Shown here in pieces: positions 15,259 to 23,036 of a stretch of 33,630 bases of DNA. Within the stretch, counting starts at the first letter, position 1; every line of letters begins with the position of its first letter. Location: NCBI GenBank assembly GCA_010028905.1, contig RGZZ01000011.1, positions 1 to 33,630 on the forward strand. Direction: 5' to 3'. The stretch is from Pseudomonadota bacterium. Lineage in GTDB: Bacteria; Vulcanimicrobiota; Xenobia; RGZZ01. The position numbers and the translations under genes are program-made. The notes under the pieces were generated by a model that saw only the letters and a list, made by a program, of their open reading frames with translations, was not told where the DNA came from and made no database searches.

Positions 15259-16860
15259 ATGCGCAACCACATTCGCCTGATGACGCTCTTTCTGCTCGTC
15301 GTGGCGCTCGATCTCAGCGGGGCAGCGCGCACCGCGTGGGGGCAGGAGAGGGTTCGGCATCTCTCGCTCACCTTTCATGGAGCCGCCGGCAAGGTGGGGG
15401 GGTCGTGCTTCCTGCTCGACGCCGATGGTGAGAAGGTGCTGCTCGACTGCGGCCTGGCCTTCGACGAGGAGGGCGATGACGGCGGTGTCAAGGGCGACAC
15501 GACGAGCTTTCCCTTCGATCCGAAGTCGATCTCGGCGGTGGTGGTGAGTCACATCCACCTCGATCACGCGGGGGCTCTCCCCTTACTGGTCAAGCGCGGC
15601 TTTCGCGGGCGCATCCACGCCACACGGGTCACGCGCGAGCTGGCCGCCATCGCCCTGCAGAGCTGCTACCGATATGGTGATTTCGGTGTGGAGCCCTTCT
15701 ACACGTCGGCGAGCAGCGGCAGGCGCTCATCTGCCGTACACTCGCGAGACGACTGCGACGCAGGTGCAAGAATGAAGGCGCGCACGACATTCCAGGCCCA
15801 CCGCTCCGCGCTTGCTGCGCAGCATCAGCACATGTGCCGCACCTGCCTGCGTCTCGAGCTCGATGACGTGATGCGACTGTTCGTCGAGCATCCCTACCAC
15901 GTGTCGTTCTCGATCACGTCTCATCTCACTGCCGTGTTGCAGCCGACGGGGCATCTTCCCGGATCGGCCATGACCACGGTGATCATGCAACGCGCCTCCG
16001 GAAAGTATCGTGTCATCTGGTCGGGCGATTACGGCGGCGGTACCCATCCCTTTCTCCCCGCTCCCGAGACGGTGGGCGAAGGTCAGGTGCTGCTGGTGGA
16101 ATCGACCTACGGCGGCAACACCGACCCGGAGAGAGACCCGGCGCCGGCGTTCATCGCCGCTGTGGCTTCGGCGCTGAAGCAGGGCCGCCGCGTGCTCGTT
16201 CCCGCGTTCACCCTCGATCGCAGCCAGCGCGTTCTGGCGGCGCTCGCGCGAGGGCGGCGTGAAGGGGGGCTGCCCGAGGTGCCGGTCTACATCACGAGTC
16301 GCACCATCGACGCGTTCACGCGCGCCTACCAGGGCTTCTCCCGCGACCGCGCAACCTATGGCGAGTCGTTCAACGCGGCGTTCTTCGACGATCCGTTTCG
16401 TGGTCTGTCGTGGCGCATGCTGCGTTCGAAATCGATTCCACAGGGGCCGTCGGTGGTGGTGGCATCGTCGGCCGACGGCAGGTACGGGGCCTGCGCGGCG
16501 CTCCTGGAGCCCTACGTCACCGACCCTCGCGCGGCCATCATCAAGGTGGGATGGGCATCGCCGTCATCGCCCATGGGACGCCTCTACGCCGCGTCGCAGA
16601 AAGGGGCGCGCGAGGTCGAGCTTACATCGACGCAGCGCGTCAGCCTGCAGGCAAGCCTAGCTGCTGTGAGTCTGAGCGGGCATGGGCATGCATCGACGGT
16701 GGCCCGTCTCGCAACGGGCTGTCGCGGCCTGCAACGGCTCTTTCTGGTTCACGGCGAGCCGGATGGGCTGGCGAGGTTTGCGGCTTATCTGCGCACCCTG
16801 CTGCCGCGTTCAGTGCAGGTGCGCATCCCAGCGATGGGTGAGCGGGTCGAGCTCTTCTGA
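15259..16860 (+). CDS. Metallo-beta-lactamase / beta-CASP nuclease-like protein with signal peptide
   Basis: 533 residues from ATG 15259, preceded by GGAGGGG (15244-15250). All core motifs of the beta-CASP RNase family are present: H98-x-H100-x-D102-H103 in S-H-I-H-L-D-H-A-G, a third histidine in T-G-H-L-P-G-S-A, aspartate in W-S-G-D-Y-G, motif A in V-E-S-T-Y-G, motif B in L-S-G-H-G-H-A and motif C in L-V-H-G-E-P. Known members are zinc-dependent endo- or exonucleases acting on RNA in the cytoplasm. Here the N-terminus (residues 1-28: basic start, long hydrophobic stretch, A-W-G-Q) looks like a cleavable signal peptide, which implies export. Residues ~152-200 are an insertion relative to the usual fold, with H189-x-H-x-C193-x-x-C196, a possible metal site. 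The substrate is therefore uncertain. Confidence 0.85.
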   Translation: MRNHIRLMTLFLLVVALDLSGAARTAWGQERVRHLSLTFHGAAGKVGGSCFLLDADGEKVLLDCGLAFDEEGDDGGVKGDTTSFPFDPKSISAVVVSHIHLDHAGALPLLVKRGFRGRIHATRVTRELAAIALQSCYRYGDFGVEPFYTSASSGRRSSAVHSRDDCDAGARMKARTTFQAHRSALAAQHQHMCRTCLRLELDDVMRLFVEHPYHVSFSITSHLTAVLQPTGHLPGSAMTTVIMQRASGKYRVIWSGDYGGGTHPFLPAPETVGEGQVLLVESTYGGNTDPERDPAPAFIAAVASALKQGRRVLVPAFTLDRSQRVLAALARGRREGGLPEVPVYITSRTIDAFTRAYQGFSRDRATYGESFNAAFFDDPFRGLSWRMLRSKSIPQGPSVVVASSADGRYGACAALLEPYVTDPRAAIIKVGWASPSSPMGRLYAASQKGAREVELTSTQRVSLQASLAAVSLSGHGHASTVARLATGCRGLQRLFLVHGEPDGLARFAAYLRTLLPRSVQVRIPAMGERVELF

Positions 16861-16967
16861 GCGATGGCGCTCGCCTTTGGCGCGAGAAGGTTCTCGTGTT
16901 CAAGCGGTCGAGAAGGCAGACGCGACCAGACAGGCGTGGCGTCGAGAGATCGCGAACTCCTGCGCGT

Positions 16968-17243
16968 ATGCCGCTGATGTTCATCGAACGGTTGGACGGG
17001 CCTATAGATGAAGCAGCGTGGCGCGAGGCTGTCGAGCACGTGGGTGGCGTTCTTCTCGATGAGTCGCTCGATGTCGCGCTGCGTGATGAGGGCGGAGCCT
17101 GGACGCGGGCTCTGATCTGGAACGCGAGCAGCGCCGAGTTCTCGGTGATGCGCTACTGCGCGCCTTTCCGAGAGGGCATCGAAGCGATTGCGCGTGCGCT
17201 CTCAGCGGTGGTGGTCGATAATGACGGGGCTCGGTACCTCTAG
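16968..17243 (+). CDS. Small hypothetical protein upstream of glsA
   Basis: 91 residues from ATG 16968, with ATG 16977 or the earlier codon 16896 as alternative starts; none has a clear Shine-Dalgarno site. The sequence is mixed and protein-like (helix P-I-D-E-A-A-W-R-E-A-V, strands G-V-L-L-D-E-S and A-V-V-V-D-N-D), with no signal peptide or membrane segment. I recognise no family. The stop TAG overlaps the GTG of the glutaminase gene (TAGTG), which supports real translation and coupling. Confidence 0.5.
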   Translation: MPLMFIERLDGPIDEAAWREAVEHVGGVLLDESLDVALRDEGGAWTRALIWNASSAEFSVMRYCAPFREGIEAIARALSAVVVDNDGARYL

Positions 17244-18322
17244 TGCCGCAGGGGCAGCGCACGTCTGTGTCCCGTTCAGCAGCCGGTCGTGACGCGGCAG
17301 GGGTGCGCGTCTCCGTGACCTGGGGGCGTGCCCGTGTGACGTTGCTGCTGCTCGTGGCATTGCTCCTCATCACAGCCACGCCGACGCGGGCACAGGCACC
17401 GGCCGAGATGCAGGCGGCGCTGCGCGACGCCTACGAGCGGTACAAAGATCTGCGCGAGGGCTCCAATGCCGACTACATCCCCGCGCTGGCGAAGGTGAAT
17501 CCCAACATCTTCGGCATCGTGCTCGTCACCGTTGACGGTCGCGTGTTCACAGAGGGAGATGTGAGCTCCGAGGTCTCCATCCAGTCGGTCTCCAAGGTCC
17601 TCACGCTGGCACGTGTGCTGCAGGAGCGTGGCGCAGCACGGGTCGACAAGACCATCGGGGTGGATGCGACCGGCCTGGCATTCAACTCCATCGTCGCGGT
17701 AGAGCGCCACGCGGGCGCGCGGCTGAATCCCCTCGTCAATCCTGGTGCCATCACGGCCACGAGCATGCTGGCAGGTGCCTCCTACGACCAGATCTGGAAT
17801 GATCTGCTCGCCTACTACAGCGAGTTCGCGGGTCACGCACTCGCCGTGATCGACGCGGTCTATGAATCAGAGGCGGCAAACAATCAGCGAAACCGCGCCA
17901 TTGCAATGCTCATGCACGCCTATGGTCACATCAAGGACGATCCGATGCGCGCGTGTGATCTCTACACGCGGCAGTGCTCGGTGGGTGTCAATGCCAGAGA
18001 TCTCGCGGTGATGGCCGCAACCCTGGCCAACGGCGGGGTCAATCCGATCACGGGCAAAGTGTCAGAGGAAATGTCAGGGGAAACTTGGGGTCTGTATGAA
18101 TCTTCCGGGCAGTGGCTCTACGACACGGGTCTTCCCGCCAAGAGCGGCGTGGGCGGCGGGCTCATCGCAGTTTGCCCCGGCCGGTTCGGCATTGCCGTTG
18201 TCTCACCGCTTCTCGACAAGGCGGGCAACAGCGTGCGTGGGCAGCGCGCCATCACAGACATCGCGAGAGCGCTGGGGGCGAATCCCTACCTCTGTCGCCC
18301 GATCGAGCCCAAGCCGCGGTAG
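17243..18322 (+). CDS. glsA: Glutaminase (serine-dependent beta-lactamase fold), probably exported
   Basis: 359 residues from GTG 17243, which overlaps the preceding stop. The enzyme hydrolyses glutamine to glutamate and ammonia. The family pattern is plain: N-A-D-Y-I-P-A-L-A near 75-83, the catalytic S115-V-S-K118 (S-x-x-K) in I-Q-S-V-S-K-V, N-P-L-V-N-P-G-A-I, a Glu/Asn pair in E-S-E-A-A-N-N-Q-R-N-R, Y-x-R-Q-C-S, and L-P-A-K-S-G-V-G-G-G. GlsA is about 310 residues and normally cytoplasmic. The extra ~50 N-terminal residues include V-T-L-L-L-L-V-A-L-L-L-I then T-R-A-Q, which looks like a signal peptide. Later GTG codons (near 17303-17336) would give a more usual short signal, so the start is uncertain. 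Confidence 0.93.
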   Translation: MPQGQRTSVSRSAAGRDAAGVRVSVTWGRARVTLLLLVALLLITATPTRAQAPAEMQAALRDAYERYKDLREGSNADYIPALAKVNPNIFGIVLVTVDGRVFTEGDVSSEVSIQSVSKVLTLARVLQERGAARVDKTIGVDATGLAFNSIVAVERHAGARLNPLVNPGAITATSMLAGASYDQIWNDLLAYYSEFAGHALAVIDAVYESEAANNQRNRAIAMLMHAYGHIKDDPMRACDLYTRQCSVGVNARDLAVMAATLANGGVNPITGKVSEEMSGETWGLYESSGQWLYDTGLPAKSGVGGGLIAVCPGRFGIAVVSPLLDKAGNSVRGQRAITDIARALGANPYLCRPIEPKPR

Positions 18323-18418
18323 CGTTCTCTCGACGCCTTCGATGAGACGCGACGCGGCGTCTGCTCGCCAGGCGGCTCGGCGTTTGACGGGGGGCATGGG
18401 CGGAACGTCACGTGGGCT

Positions 18419-19609
18419 TCACTCCGCTGGTGCGAGGGCGAGGTCGGAGCACCGGGCTGCGGGAACCTCGAACCAGAAGGTGCATCCATGCCCCATCTCG
18501 CTCTCGAGGCCGATGCGGCCACCGTGGGCTTCGACAGCGAGCTTGCAGAACGTGAGCCCGAGGCCCGTGGCATATTTCTTGCCGGCCCCCTTGTTGGTGG
18601 CTTGACCGAACTTCTCGAAGATCTTCTCTCGCCATTCCGGCTCGACCCCCGGACCGTCGTCGATGATCTCGACCCGAAGAAGGTCTTCCCGCTGGGACAG
18701 GGCGACCGTGATGTGTCCGCTGTCTTCGGTGAACTTCACCGCGTTCCCGATGATGTTGACGAGCACCCTGCGAAGCAGGCCGCCATCGCCCCAGGCTTCG
18801 GGCGCATCGACCTGCGCGGTCACGGTCATGGTGCGGTTGCCCCGCAGGGCCTGCATGCGACCCATCACCTCCCCGGCGATCTCGGCCACGTTGCAGCGCT
18901 CTCGCTCGAGCTTCATGGCGCCAGCCTCGAGCTTGCTGATGTCGAGCAGCGAGGTCACCATCTCGATGAGGTCGTCGGTCGACTCCAGCGAGCTCTCGAT
19001 GCACTCGTTGAGATAGGGAGGGAGGAGGTCACGTCCTCGCTGCTCCACGATTCTCAGGAAGCCGTAGATGCAGGTCAGCGGGTTGCGGAGGTCGTGCACC
19101 ACCATGTGCGTGAGATCGTCGCGCATCTTCTCGAGCGCCCGCAGCTGGTCGTTCTGCGCGAGCAGGCGAGCGTTCTGCGCGGCCATCTCGAGGTGCAGGC
19201 GGCGAAGCTCCACGTGGGTGCGAATGCGGGCCTGCACCTCGTCGACATCGAATGGCTTGGTCACGTAGTCGGCCGCCCCTGCTCCGAAGGCCCGCACCTT
19301 GTCGAGGCTGTTGCCGTGGGCGCTGATGAAGATCACCGGGATCTCGGCGAGCGCGGGGCACCCCTTGATCGCCTGGCAGAGCTCAAAGCCGTCCATGTCT
19401 GGCATCTCGACGTCTACCAGGAAGATGTCGGGTGGCGTCTCTTGCGCTCGGGCGAGGGCGACAGCCCCGGATGCTTCGAGCGCGACCGCATACCCTGCGG
19501 CTTCGAGCAGGGAGCCGAGAATGCGACGCATGGTGCTGGAGTCATCGATCACCATGACCCGGCCCTGCTCGCTCAGGGGCTGGACGTCATCTTGCGCATG
19601 CTCGCTCAT
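18419..19609 (-). CDS. Receiver-histidine kinase protein (REC-HisKA-HATPase)
   Basis: 396 residues from ATG 19607. The N-terminal receiver has the acidic pair D22-D23, phosphoacceptor D66 in L-V-D-V-E-M-P and K118 in T-K-P-F. A coiled coil (~130-165) leads to a HisKA domain with H172 in V-V-H-D-L-R-N-P-L. The ATPase domain has the N box N-I-I-G-N-A-V-K-F, G1 D-D-G-P-G, the F box K-I-F-E-K-F-G-Q and G2 G-L-G-L-T-F. It is cytosolic, with no membrane segment or sensory domain other than REC, so its input is probably phosphorylation by another kinase (such as CheA). It is divergent from the STAS-che operon across 86 bases, which suggests shared regulation or a role as signal branch. Upstream in-frame codons to 19804 lack conserved sequence. 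Confidence 0.93.
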   Translation of the reverse strand: MSEHAQDDVQPLSEQGRVMVIDDSSTMRRILGSLLEAAGYAVALEASGAVALARAQETPPDIFLVDVEMPDMDGFELCQAIKGCPALAEIPVIFISAHGNSLDKVRAFGAGAADYVTKPFDVDEVQARIRTHVELRRLHLEMAAQNARLLAQNDQLRALEKMRDDLTHMVVHDLRNPLTCIYGFLRIVEQRGRDLLPPYLNECIESSLESTDDLIEMVTSLLDISKLEAGAMKLERERCNVAEIAGEVMGRMQALRGNRTMTVTAQVDAPEAWGDGGLLRRVLVNIIGNAVKFTEDSGHITVALSQREDLLRVEIIDDGPGVEPEWREKIFEKFGQATNKGAGKKYATGLGLTFCKLAVEAHGGRIGLESEMGHGCTFWFEVPAARCSDLALAPAE

Positions 19610-19674
19610 TCGGCGGGACTTCGTCTGCGCAGGCGCTGACCCTCCCTCTCCTGGCACAGTAGGAGTTTCGCGAA

Positions 19675-19689
19675 GGGTTCGTCGAACCC
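19675..19689. promoter_or_regulatory. Palindrome in the kinase/STAS divergent spacer
   Basis: GGGTTCG-T-CGAACCC is a perfect palindrome with 7-bp arms, ending 6 bases before the STAS start. It may be a dimeric regulator site. On RNA it would form a small stem that masks the weak ribosome site. Confidence 0.4.
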
Positions 19690-19695
19690 CGCAAG

Positions 19696-19989
19696 GTGAA
19701 CCGCGTTGAACTGCCGTCCAGACTTGACATCGCAAGCGCCGGTGATCTGCGTGAGACGTTTCTTGCCGCGTTGCGCAACGGCGCCGCTGTCGAGGTTCGC
19801 GCAACCGATGTCAAACGGGCTGACGCGGCGGGGCTGCAGGTTCTTGCTGCATTCTGCCGCGATGCGCGTGCCCGAGGAATCGGCGTGCGGTTCATCACGC
19901 CCAGCCTCGAGCTCACCGAGGCCAGCCGGTTGTTCGGCCTCGACTCTCTGCTCGCAGACATCCCGACCGCGGCTGGGGGAGTGACATGA
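19696..19989 (+). CDS. STAS-domain protein of the chemosensory operon
   Basis: 97 residues from GTG 19696, a single STAS (anti-sigma antagonist-like) domain: beta strands, the R-L-D-I-A-S-A-G-D-L segment, then V-K-R-A-D-A-A-G-L-Q-V-L near 39-50. In SpoIIAA-type proteins the loop reads D-S-S-G with a phosphorylated serine; here it is D43-A44-A45-G46, so regulation by serine phosphorylation is not expected. The gene overlaps cheY (ATGA). STAS proteins of this type are often found in chemosensory clusters, where their role is poorly known; it may act as a scaffold or partner. No serine kinase (RsbW-like) lies nearby. Confidence 0.85.
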   Translation: MNRVELPSRLDIASAGDLRETFLAALRNGAAVEVRATDVKRADAAGLQVLAAFCRDARARGIGVRFITPSLELTEASRLFGLDSLLADIPTAAGGVT

Positions 19990-20348
19990 TCCGGGTTCTT
20001 GCCGCTGACGATTCGGCCACCATTCGCCAGATGCTCTCCGCAACCTTGAGCGAGGCCGGGTTTGAGGTCACGCTGGCCCAGGATGGCCATGAGGCCCTCG
20101 AGCGCGCAACGTCTGAGTCGTTCGGTCTGGTGCTCACCGACGTGAACATGCCAGGCCTCGACGGCATCTCGCTGGTGCGGGCTCTGCGCGAACGTGACGC
20201 GTATCGGTACGTTCCCATCATCGTCATCACCACCGAGTCTTCGGCTGAGTTCAGGTCTCGGGGTCGAGAGGCGGGTGCCACCGCCTGGATCGTCAAGCCG
20301 TTCAACTCGGCGCGACTCGTCGAGACGGTGCGGCGGGTTCTGGCGTGA
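19986..20348 (+). CDS. cheY: Chemotaxis response regulator CheY
   Basis: 120 residues, a stand-alone receiver. The acidic pair is D8-D9, the phosphoacceptor D52 in L-T-D-V-N-M-P-G, threonines T82-T83 follow strand 4, and K104 is in V-K-P-F. It receives phosphate from CheA and would act on a motor or other output. There is no DNA-binding or enzymatic output domain. It is coupled to the STAS gene by a 4-base overlap and followed by cheA after 16 bases. Confidence 0.95.
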   Translation: MIRVLAADDSATIRQMLSATLSEAGFEVTLAQDGHEALERATSESFGLVLTDVNMPGLDGISLVRALRERDAYRYVPIIVITTESSAEFRSRGREAGATAWIVKPFNSARLVETVRRVLA

Positions 20349-20364
20349 CGCAGGGCGGGCAAGG

Positions 20365-22485
20365 GTGAACCTCAACCTCGAGGCTTTTCTCGAAGCATTC
20401 TTCGAGGAGAGCGCTGAGCTTCTCGCCACGCTCGAGAGTGGGCTGCTGCGCGTCGAGAAAGGCCACAGCAGCGCCGATCTCGTCGATGAGCTCTTCCGCG
20501 CGGCGCACACGCTGAAGGGAAATGCCGCCACCTTCGGCTTTCGTGACGTGGTGAGCGTGACCCATCGCCTCGAGACCCTTCTCGCTCAGGCGCGCGAGAG
20601 CGGCGGGCGACTCGATCAACGGGCGGTGGGGGTGATGATCTCCACGGTCGATGGGGTGGGCGCCATGATGGCGTGTCTGCGAGAGAACCGAGCGGTGCCC
20701 CCCGACGACGTGAGGCGCCTCATCGATGACCTGCAGCAGCTGGGTGACCGTGCCTCGGGGTCACCGCCCGAAGACGCGAACCCTGCCTCCATCGTCCTGC
20801 ATCCGGGCTGGCGCATCACCCTTGTGCCGCGTGAGGCATTGATGCGCAGGGGCAATGACCCGATTCTCATCTTCAGGGCGCTCGAGAGCCTGGGCACCCT
20901 GAACGTCGAAGTCGACCTGTCGAACCTTCCCGGCCTCGACGACCTGCAACCCGCGTCGCTGCACGTTGCCTGGACCCTGGTTCTCGAGGGAGATGTTCCT
21001 CGAGATCTGGTTGAGGAGATGTTCGACTGGGTTCTCGACGATTGTGATCTCACCATCGAGCCGCTCACCCCTGCCGCCACCTCGGCCAGAGGCGTGCAGG
21101 CCCCATCCGCCTCAGCGCACCGCGAGGGAGAGGGCCACGCGTCGACCGCTGTGGTCCGATCGGTGCAAGACGGTGATCCTGAACCCTTTCCCCCCGCTGG
21201 CCGCGGGCCTGCCGCTGCCGACGAAGAGGTCCGGCCCGTGGCTCAAGATGCCAACGCGGTGCGCATCGCGGTCGACAAGGTCGATCGGCTCATCAATCTG
21301 GTGGGGCAGCTGTCTGTCACTCGATCTGTGCTCGATCGGCTGGTGGACGAGCTGCCCGATCACGTGCGCGCGCAGCTCTCCGAAGGGCTTCACGACCTGG
21401 CCCGACACACGCGTGACCTTCAAGACAGCGTTCTCGAGATCCGCATGCTGCCTCTCTCGTTTGTGACGCGTCGCCTTCCGCGCGTGGTGCGCGACATCTC
21501 GCGCACCCTTGGGAAGGAGGTCGATCTCAAGGTCATCGGCGAGGACACCGAGCTCGACAAGAGCGTTCTCGAGCGCATCAGCGACCCCCTCATGCACATC
21601 GTTCGCAACTGCCTCGATCACGGCATGGAGACGCCGGCTGAACGCGTGGCGAAGGGCAAGCCTCCTCGCGGCCGGGTCGAGATCCGGGCCGGTCATCAGC
21701 AGGGACGCGTGGTGGTGGAGATTGCCGACGACGGTCCTGGAATCGATACTCGAAAGGTGCTCGACGTCGCCCGTCGCAGAGGGATTGTCGGGCAGAATGA
21801 AGATCTGTCTCGCGACCGCGCGCTCGACCTCGTCTTCTCGCCTGGGCTCAGCACGGCGAATGCCGTGAGCGAGGTGAGCGGCCGGGGCGTGGGGCTCGAT
21901 GTGGTGCGCCAGAACGTCTATGCGCTCGGGGGATCGCTCGAGGTCGAGAGCACGCCAGGCACGGGCACCTGCTTCACCATGCGTCTCCCGCTGACCCTCG
22001 CCATCATCGACGGGCAGTTCGTGCGCGCGGGTCGCGAGGTTCTCGTGCTGCCCCTCGTCTCCATCGTCGAGTGCCTCCCTGTCGATCCTGCGGGGTTCCG
22101 TTCGATGGGGGGAAGGCGCGGGCTCTACCGCTTTCGGGACACCTACATCCCCGTGGCACGTCTCGATCATCTCCTCGATATGGGTAACCCTGATCTCCAA
22201 GATGGGCGCGTGCTCGTTGTGGTGGAGTGGGGCAGTGAGCGTCGCGGCCTCATCATCGATGCGCTGCTCGAGCAGCAGCAGGTGGTGGTGAAGAGCCTCG
22301 AGCGGAACTTCCGCGACATCGATGGGATCATCGGGGGGGCTCTGCTGGGTGACGGTTCCATCGGTCTCATCGTCGACGTGGCGGGACTGGTGCGCCGCCG
22401 GTTTGTCACCATGGAGGGGCCAGGCCCCGCGCGAAACGGGCGCCGCGAGGGGATGTTGATGACGACAGGGAATGCTGAGCTGTGA
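20365..22485 (+). CDS. cheA: Chemotaxis histidine kinase CheA
   Basis: 706 residues from GTG 20365 (the open frame further upstream overlaps cheY out of frame). Domains in order: P1 Hpt with H48 in A-A-H-T-L-K-G; an intermediate region (~140-240) of H-P-x-W-R-I-T-L and N-D-P-I-L-I-F-R-A-L type, as in CheA P2-like domains; a disordered Pro/Ala linker (~245-285); P3 dimerisation (V-D-K-V-D-R-L-I-N-L-V-G-Q-L); P4 ATPase with N-C-L-D-H-G, D-D-G-P-G-I-D and G-R-G-V-G-L-D-V; and a CheW-like P5. It autophosphorylates on the receptor complex and passes phosphate to CheY and CheB. All key residues are present. The stop overlaps the cheW start. Confidence 0.97.
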   Translation: MNLNLEAFLEAFFEESAELLATLESGLLRVEKGHSSADLVDELFRAAHTLKGNAATFGFRDVVSVTHRLETLLAQARESGGRLDQRAVGVMISTVDGVGAMMACLRENRAVPPDDVRRLIDDLQQLGDRASGSPPEDANPASIVLHPGWRITLVPREALMRRGNDPILIFRALESLGTLNVEVDLSNLPGLDDLQPASLHVAWTLVLEGDVPRDLVEEMFDWVLDDCDLTIEPLTPAATSARGVQAPSASAHREGEGHASTAVVRSVQDGDPEPFPPAGRGPAAADEEVRPVAQDANAVRIAVDKVDRLINLVGQLSVTRSVLDRLVDELPDHVRAQLSEGLHDLARHTRDLQDSVLEIRMLPLSFVTRRLPRVVRDISRTLGKEVDLKVIGEDTELDKSVLERISDPLMHIVRNCLDHGMETPAERVAKGKPPRGRVEIRAGHQQGRVVVEIADDGPGIDTRKVLDVARRRGIVGQNEDLSRDRALDLVFSPGLSTANAVSEVSGRGVGLDVVRQNVYALGGSLEVESTPGTGTCFTMRLPLTLAIIDGQFVRAGREVLVLPLVSIVECLPVDPAGFRSMGGRRGLYRFRDTYIPVARLDHLLDMGNPDLQDGRVLVVVEWGSERRGLIIDALLEQQQVVVKSLERNFRDIDGIIGGALLGDGSIGLIVDVAGLVRRRFVTMEGPGPARNGRREGMLMTTGNAEL

Positions 22486-23036
22486 GCGCTGCGCCTGATC
22501 TTCCCGTATCGAGGCCTGCCGGTGATTTGCCGGTGAGCGACAGCGTGCAGCTGCTGAGCTTCTTCCTGGGCGGCGAGGAGTATGCGGTTGACATCCTGCG
22601 CGTGCAGGAGATACGCGTGTGGGAACGCCCCACGCGTCTCCCCTCCGTTCCCCCGTTCGTCAAGGGCGTGCTCAACCTGCGCGGGGAGATCGTTCCCGTG
22701 GTCGATCTGCGCGAGCGCTTCGGTCTGCCGGCAGCGCCCTACGGAAAGCAGACCGTGGTTGTCGTTCTCCAGATCGAGGAAGCGGGGCGTCGGCGCGCCA
22801 TGGGCGCGGTGGTCGATGGGGTGTCTGACGTCTACACCCTTGAGCGTGGAAACCTGCTCGAGGCGCCTCACGTGGGAGGCCCCATCGAGGCCGATTGCGT
22901 TCTCGGTCTCGGAACGGTAGGGGAAGCCATGCTCATCGTGCTCGACGTCGATCGTCTCTTTGCATTGAACCGACTGCTCGATGGCGCGCTTGTTGCAACG
23001 CGCCCTGAATCTATATCGCCTGGAGAGATGGCATGA
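22482..23036 (+). CDS. cheW: Chemotaxis coupling protein CheW
   Basis: 184 residues from GTG 22482, overlapping cheA by 4 bases. It links the receptor to CheA in the signalling array. An N-terminal ~20-residue extension precedes the CheW fold: [42 protein letters not shown], then the second barrel V-D-G-V-S-D-V and the final [10 protein letters not shown]. The R-G-x-I-x-P-V-x-D-L signature is intact. It overlaps the receptor gene by 4 bases. Confidence 0.97.
   Translation: MSAAPDLPVSRPAGDLPVSDSVQLLSFFLGGEEYAVDILRVQEIRVWERPTRLPSVPPFVKGVLNLRGEIVPVVDLRERFGLPAAPYGKQTVVVVLQIEEAGRRRAMGAVVDGVSDVYTLERGNLLEAPHVGGPIEADCVLGLGTVGEAMLIVLDVDRLFALNRLLDGALVATRPESISPGEMA

Noticed and set aside
18488-19639. 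383-residue open frame on + opposite the receiver-kinase gene
   Set aside because: It is antisense to a protein with complete kinase and receiver motifs.
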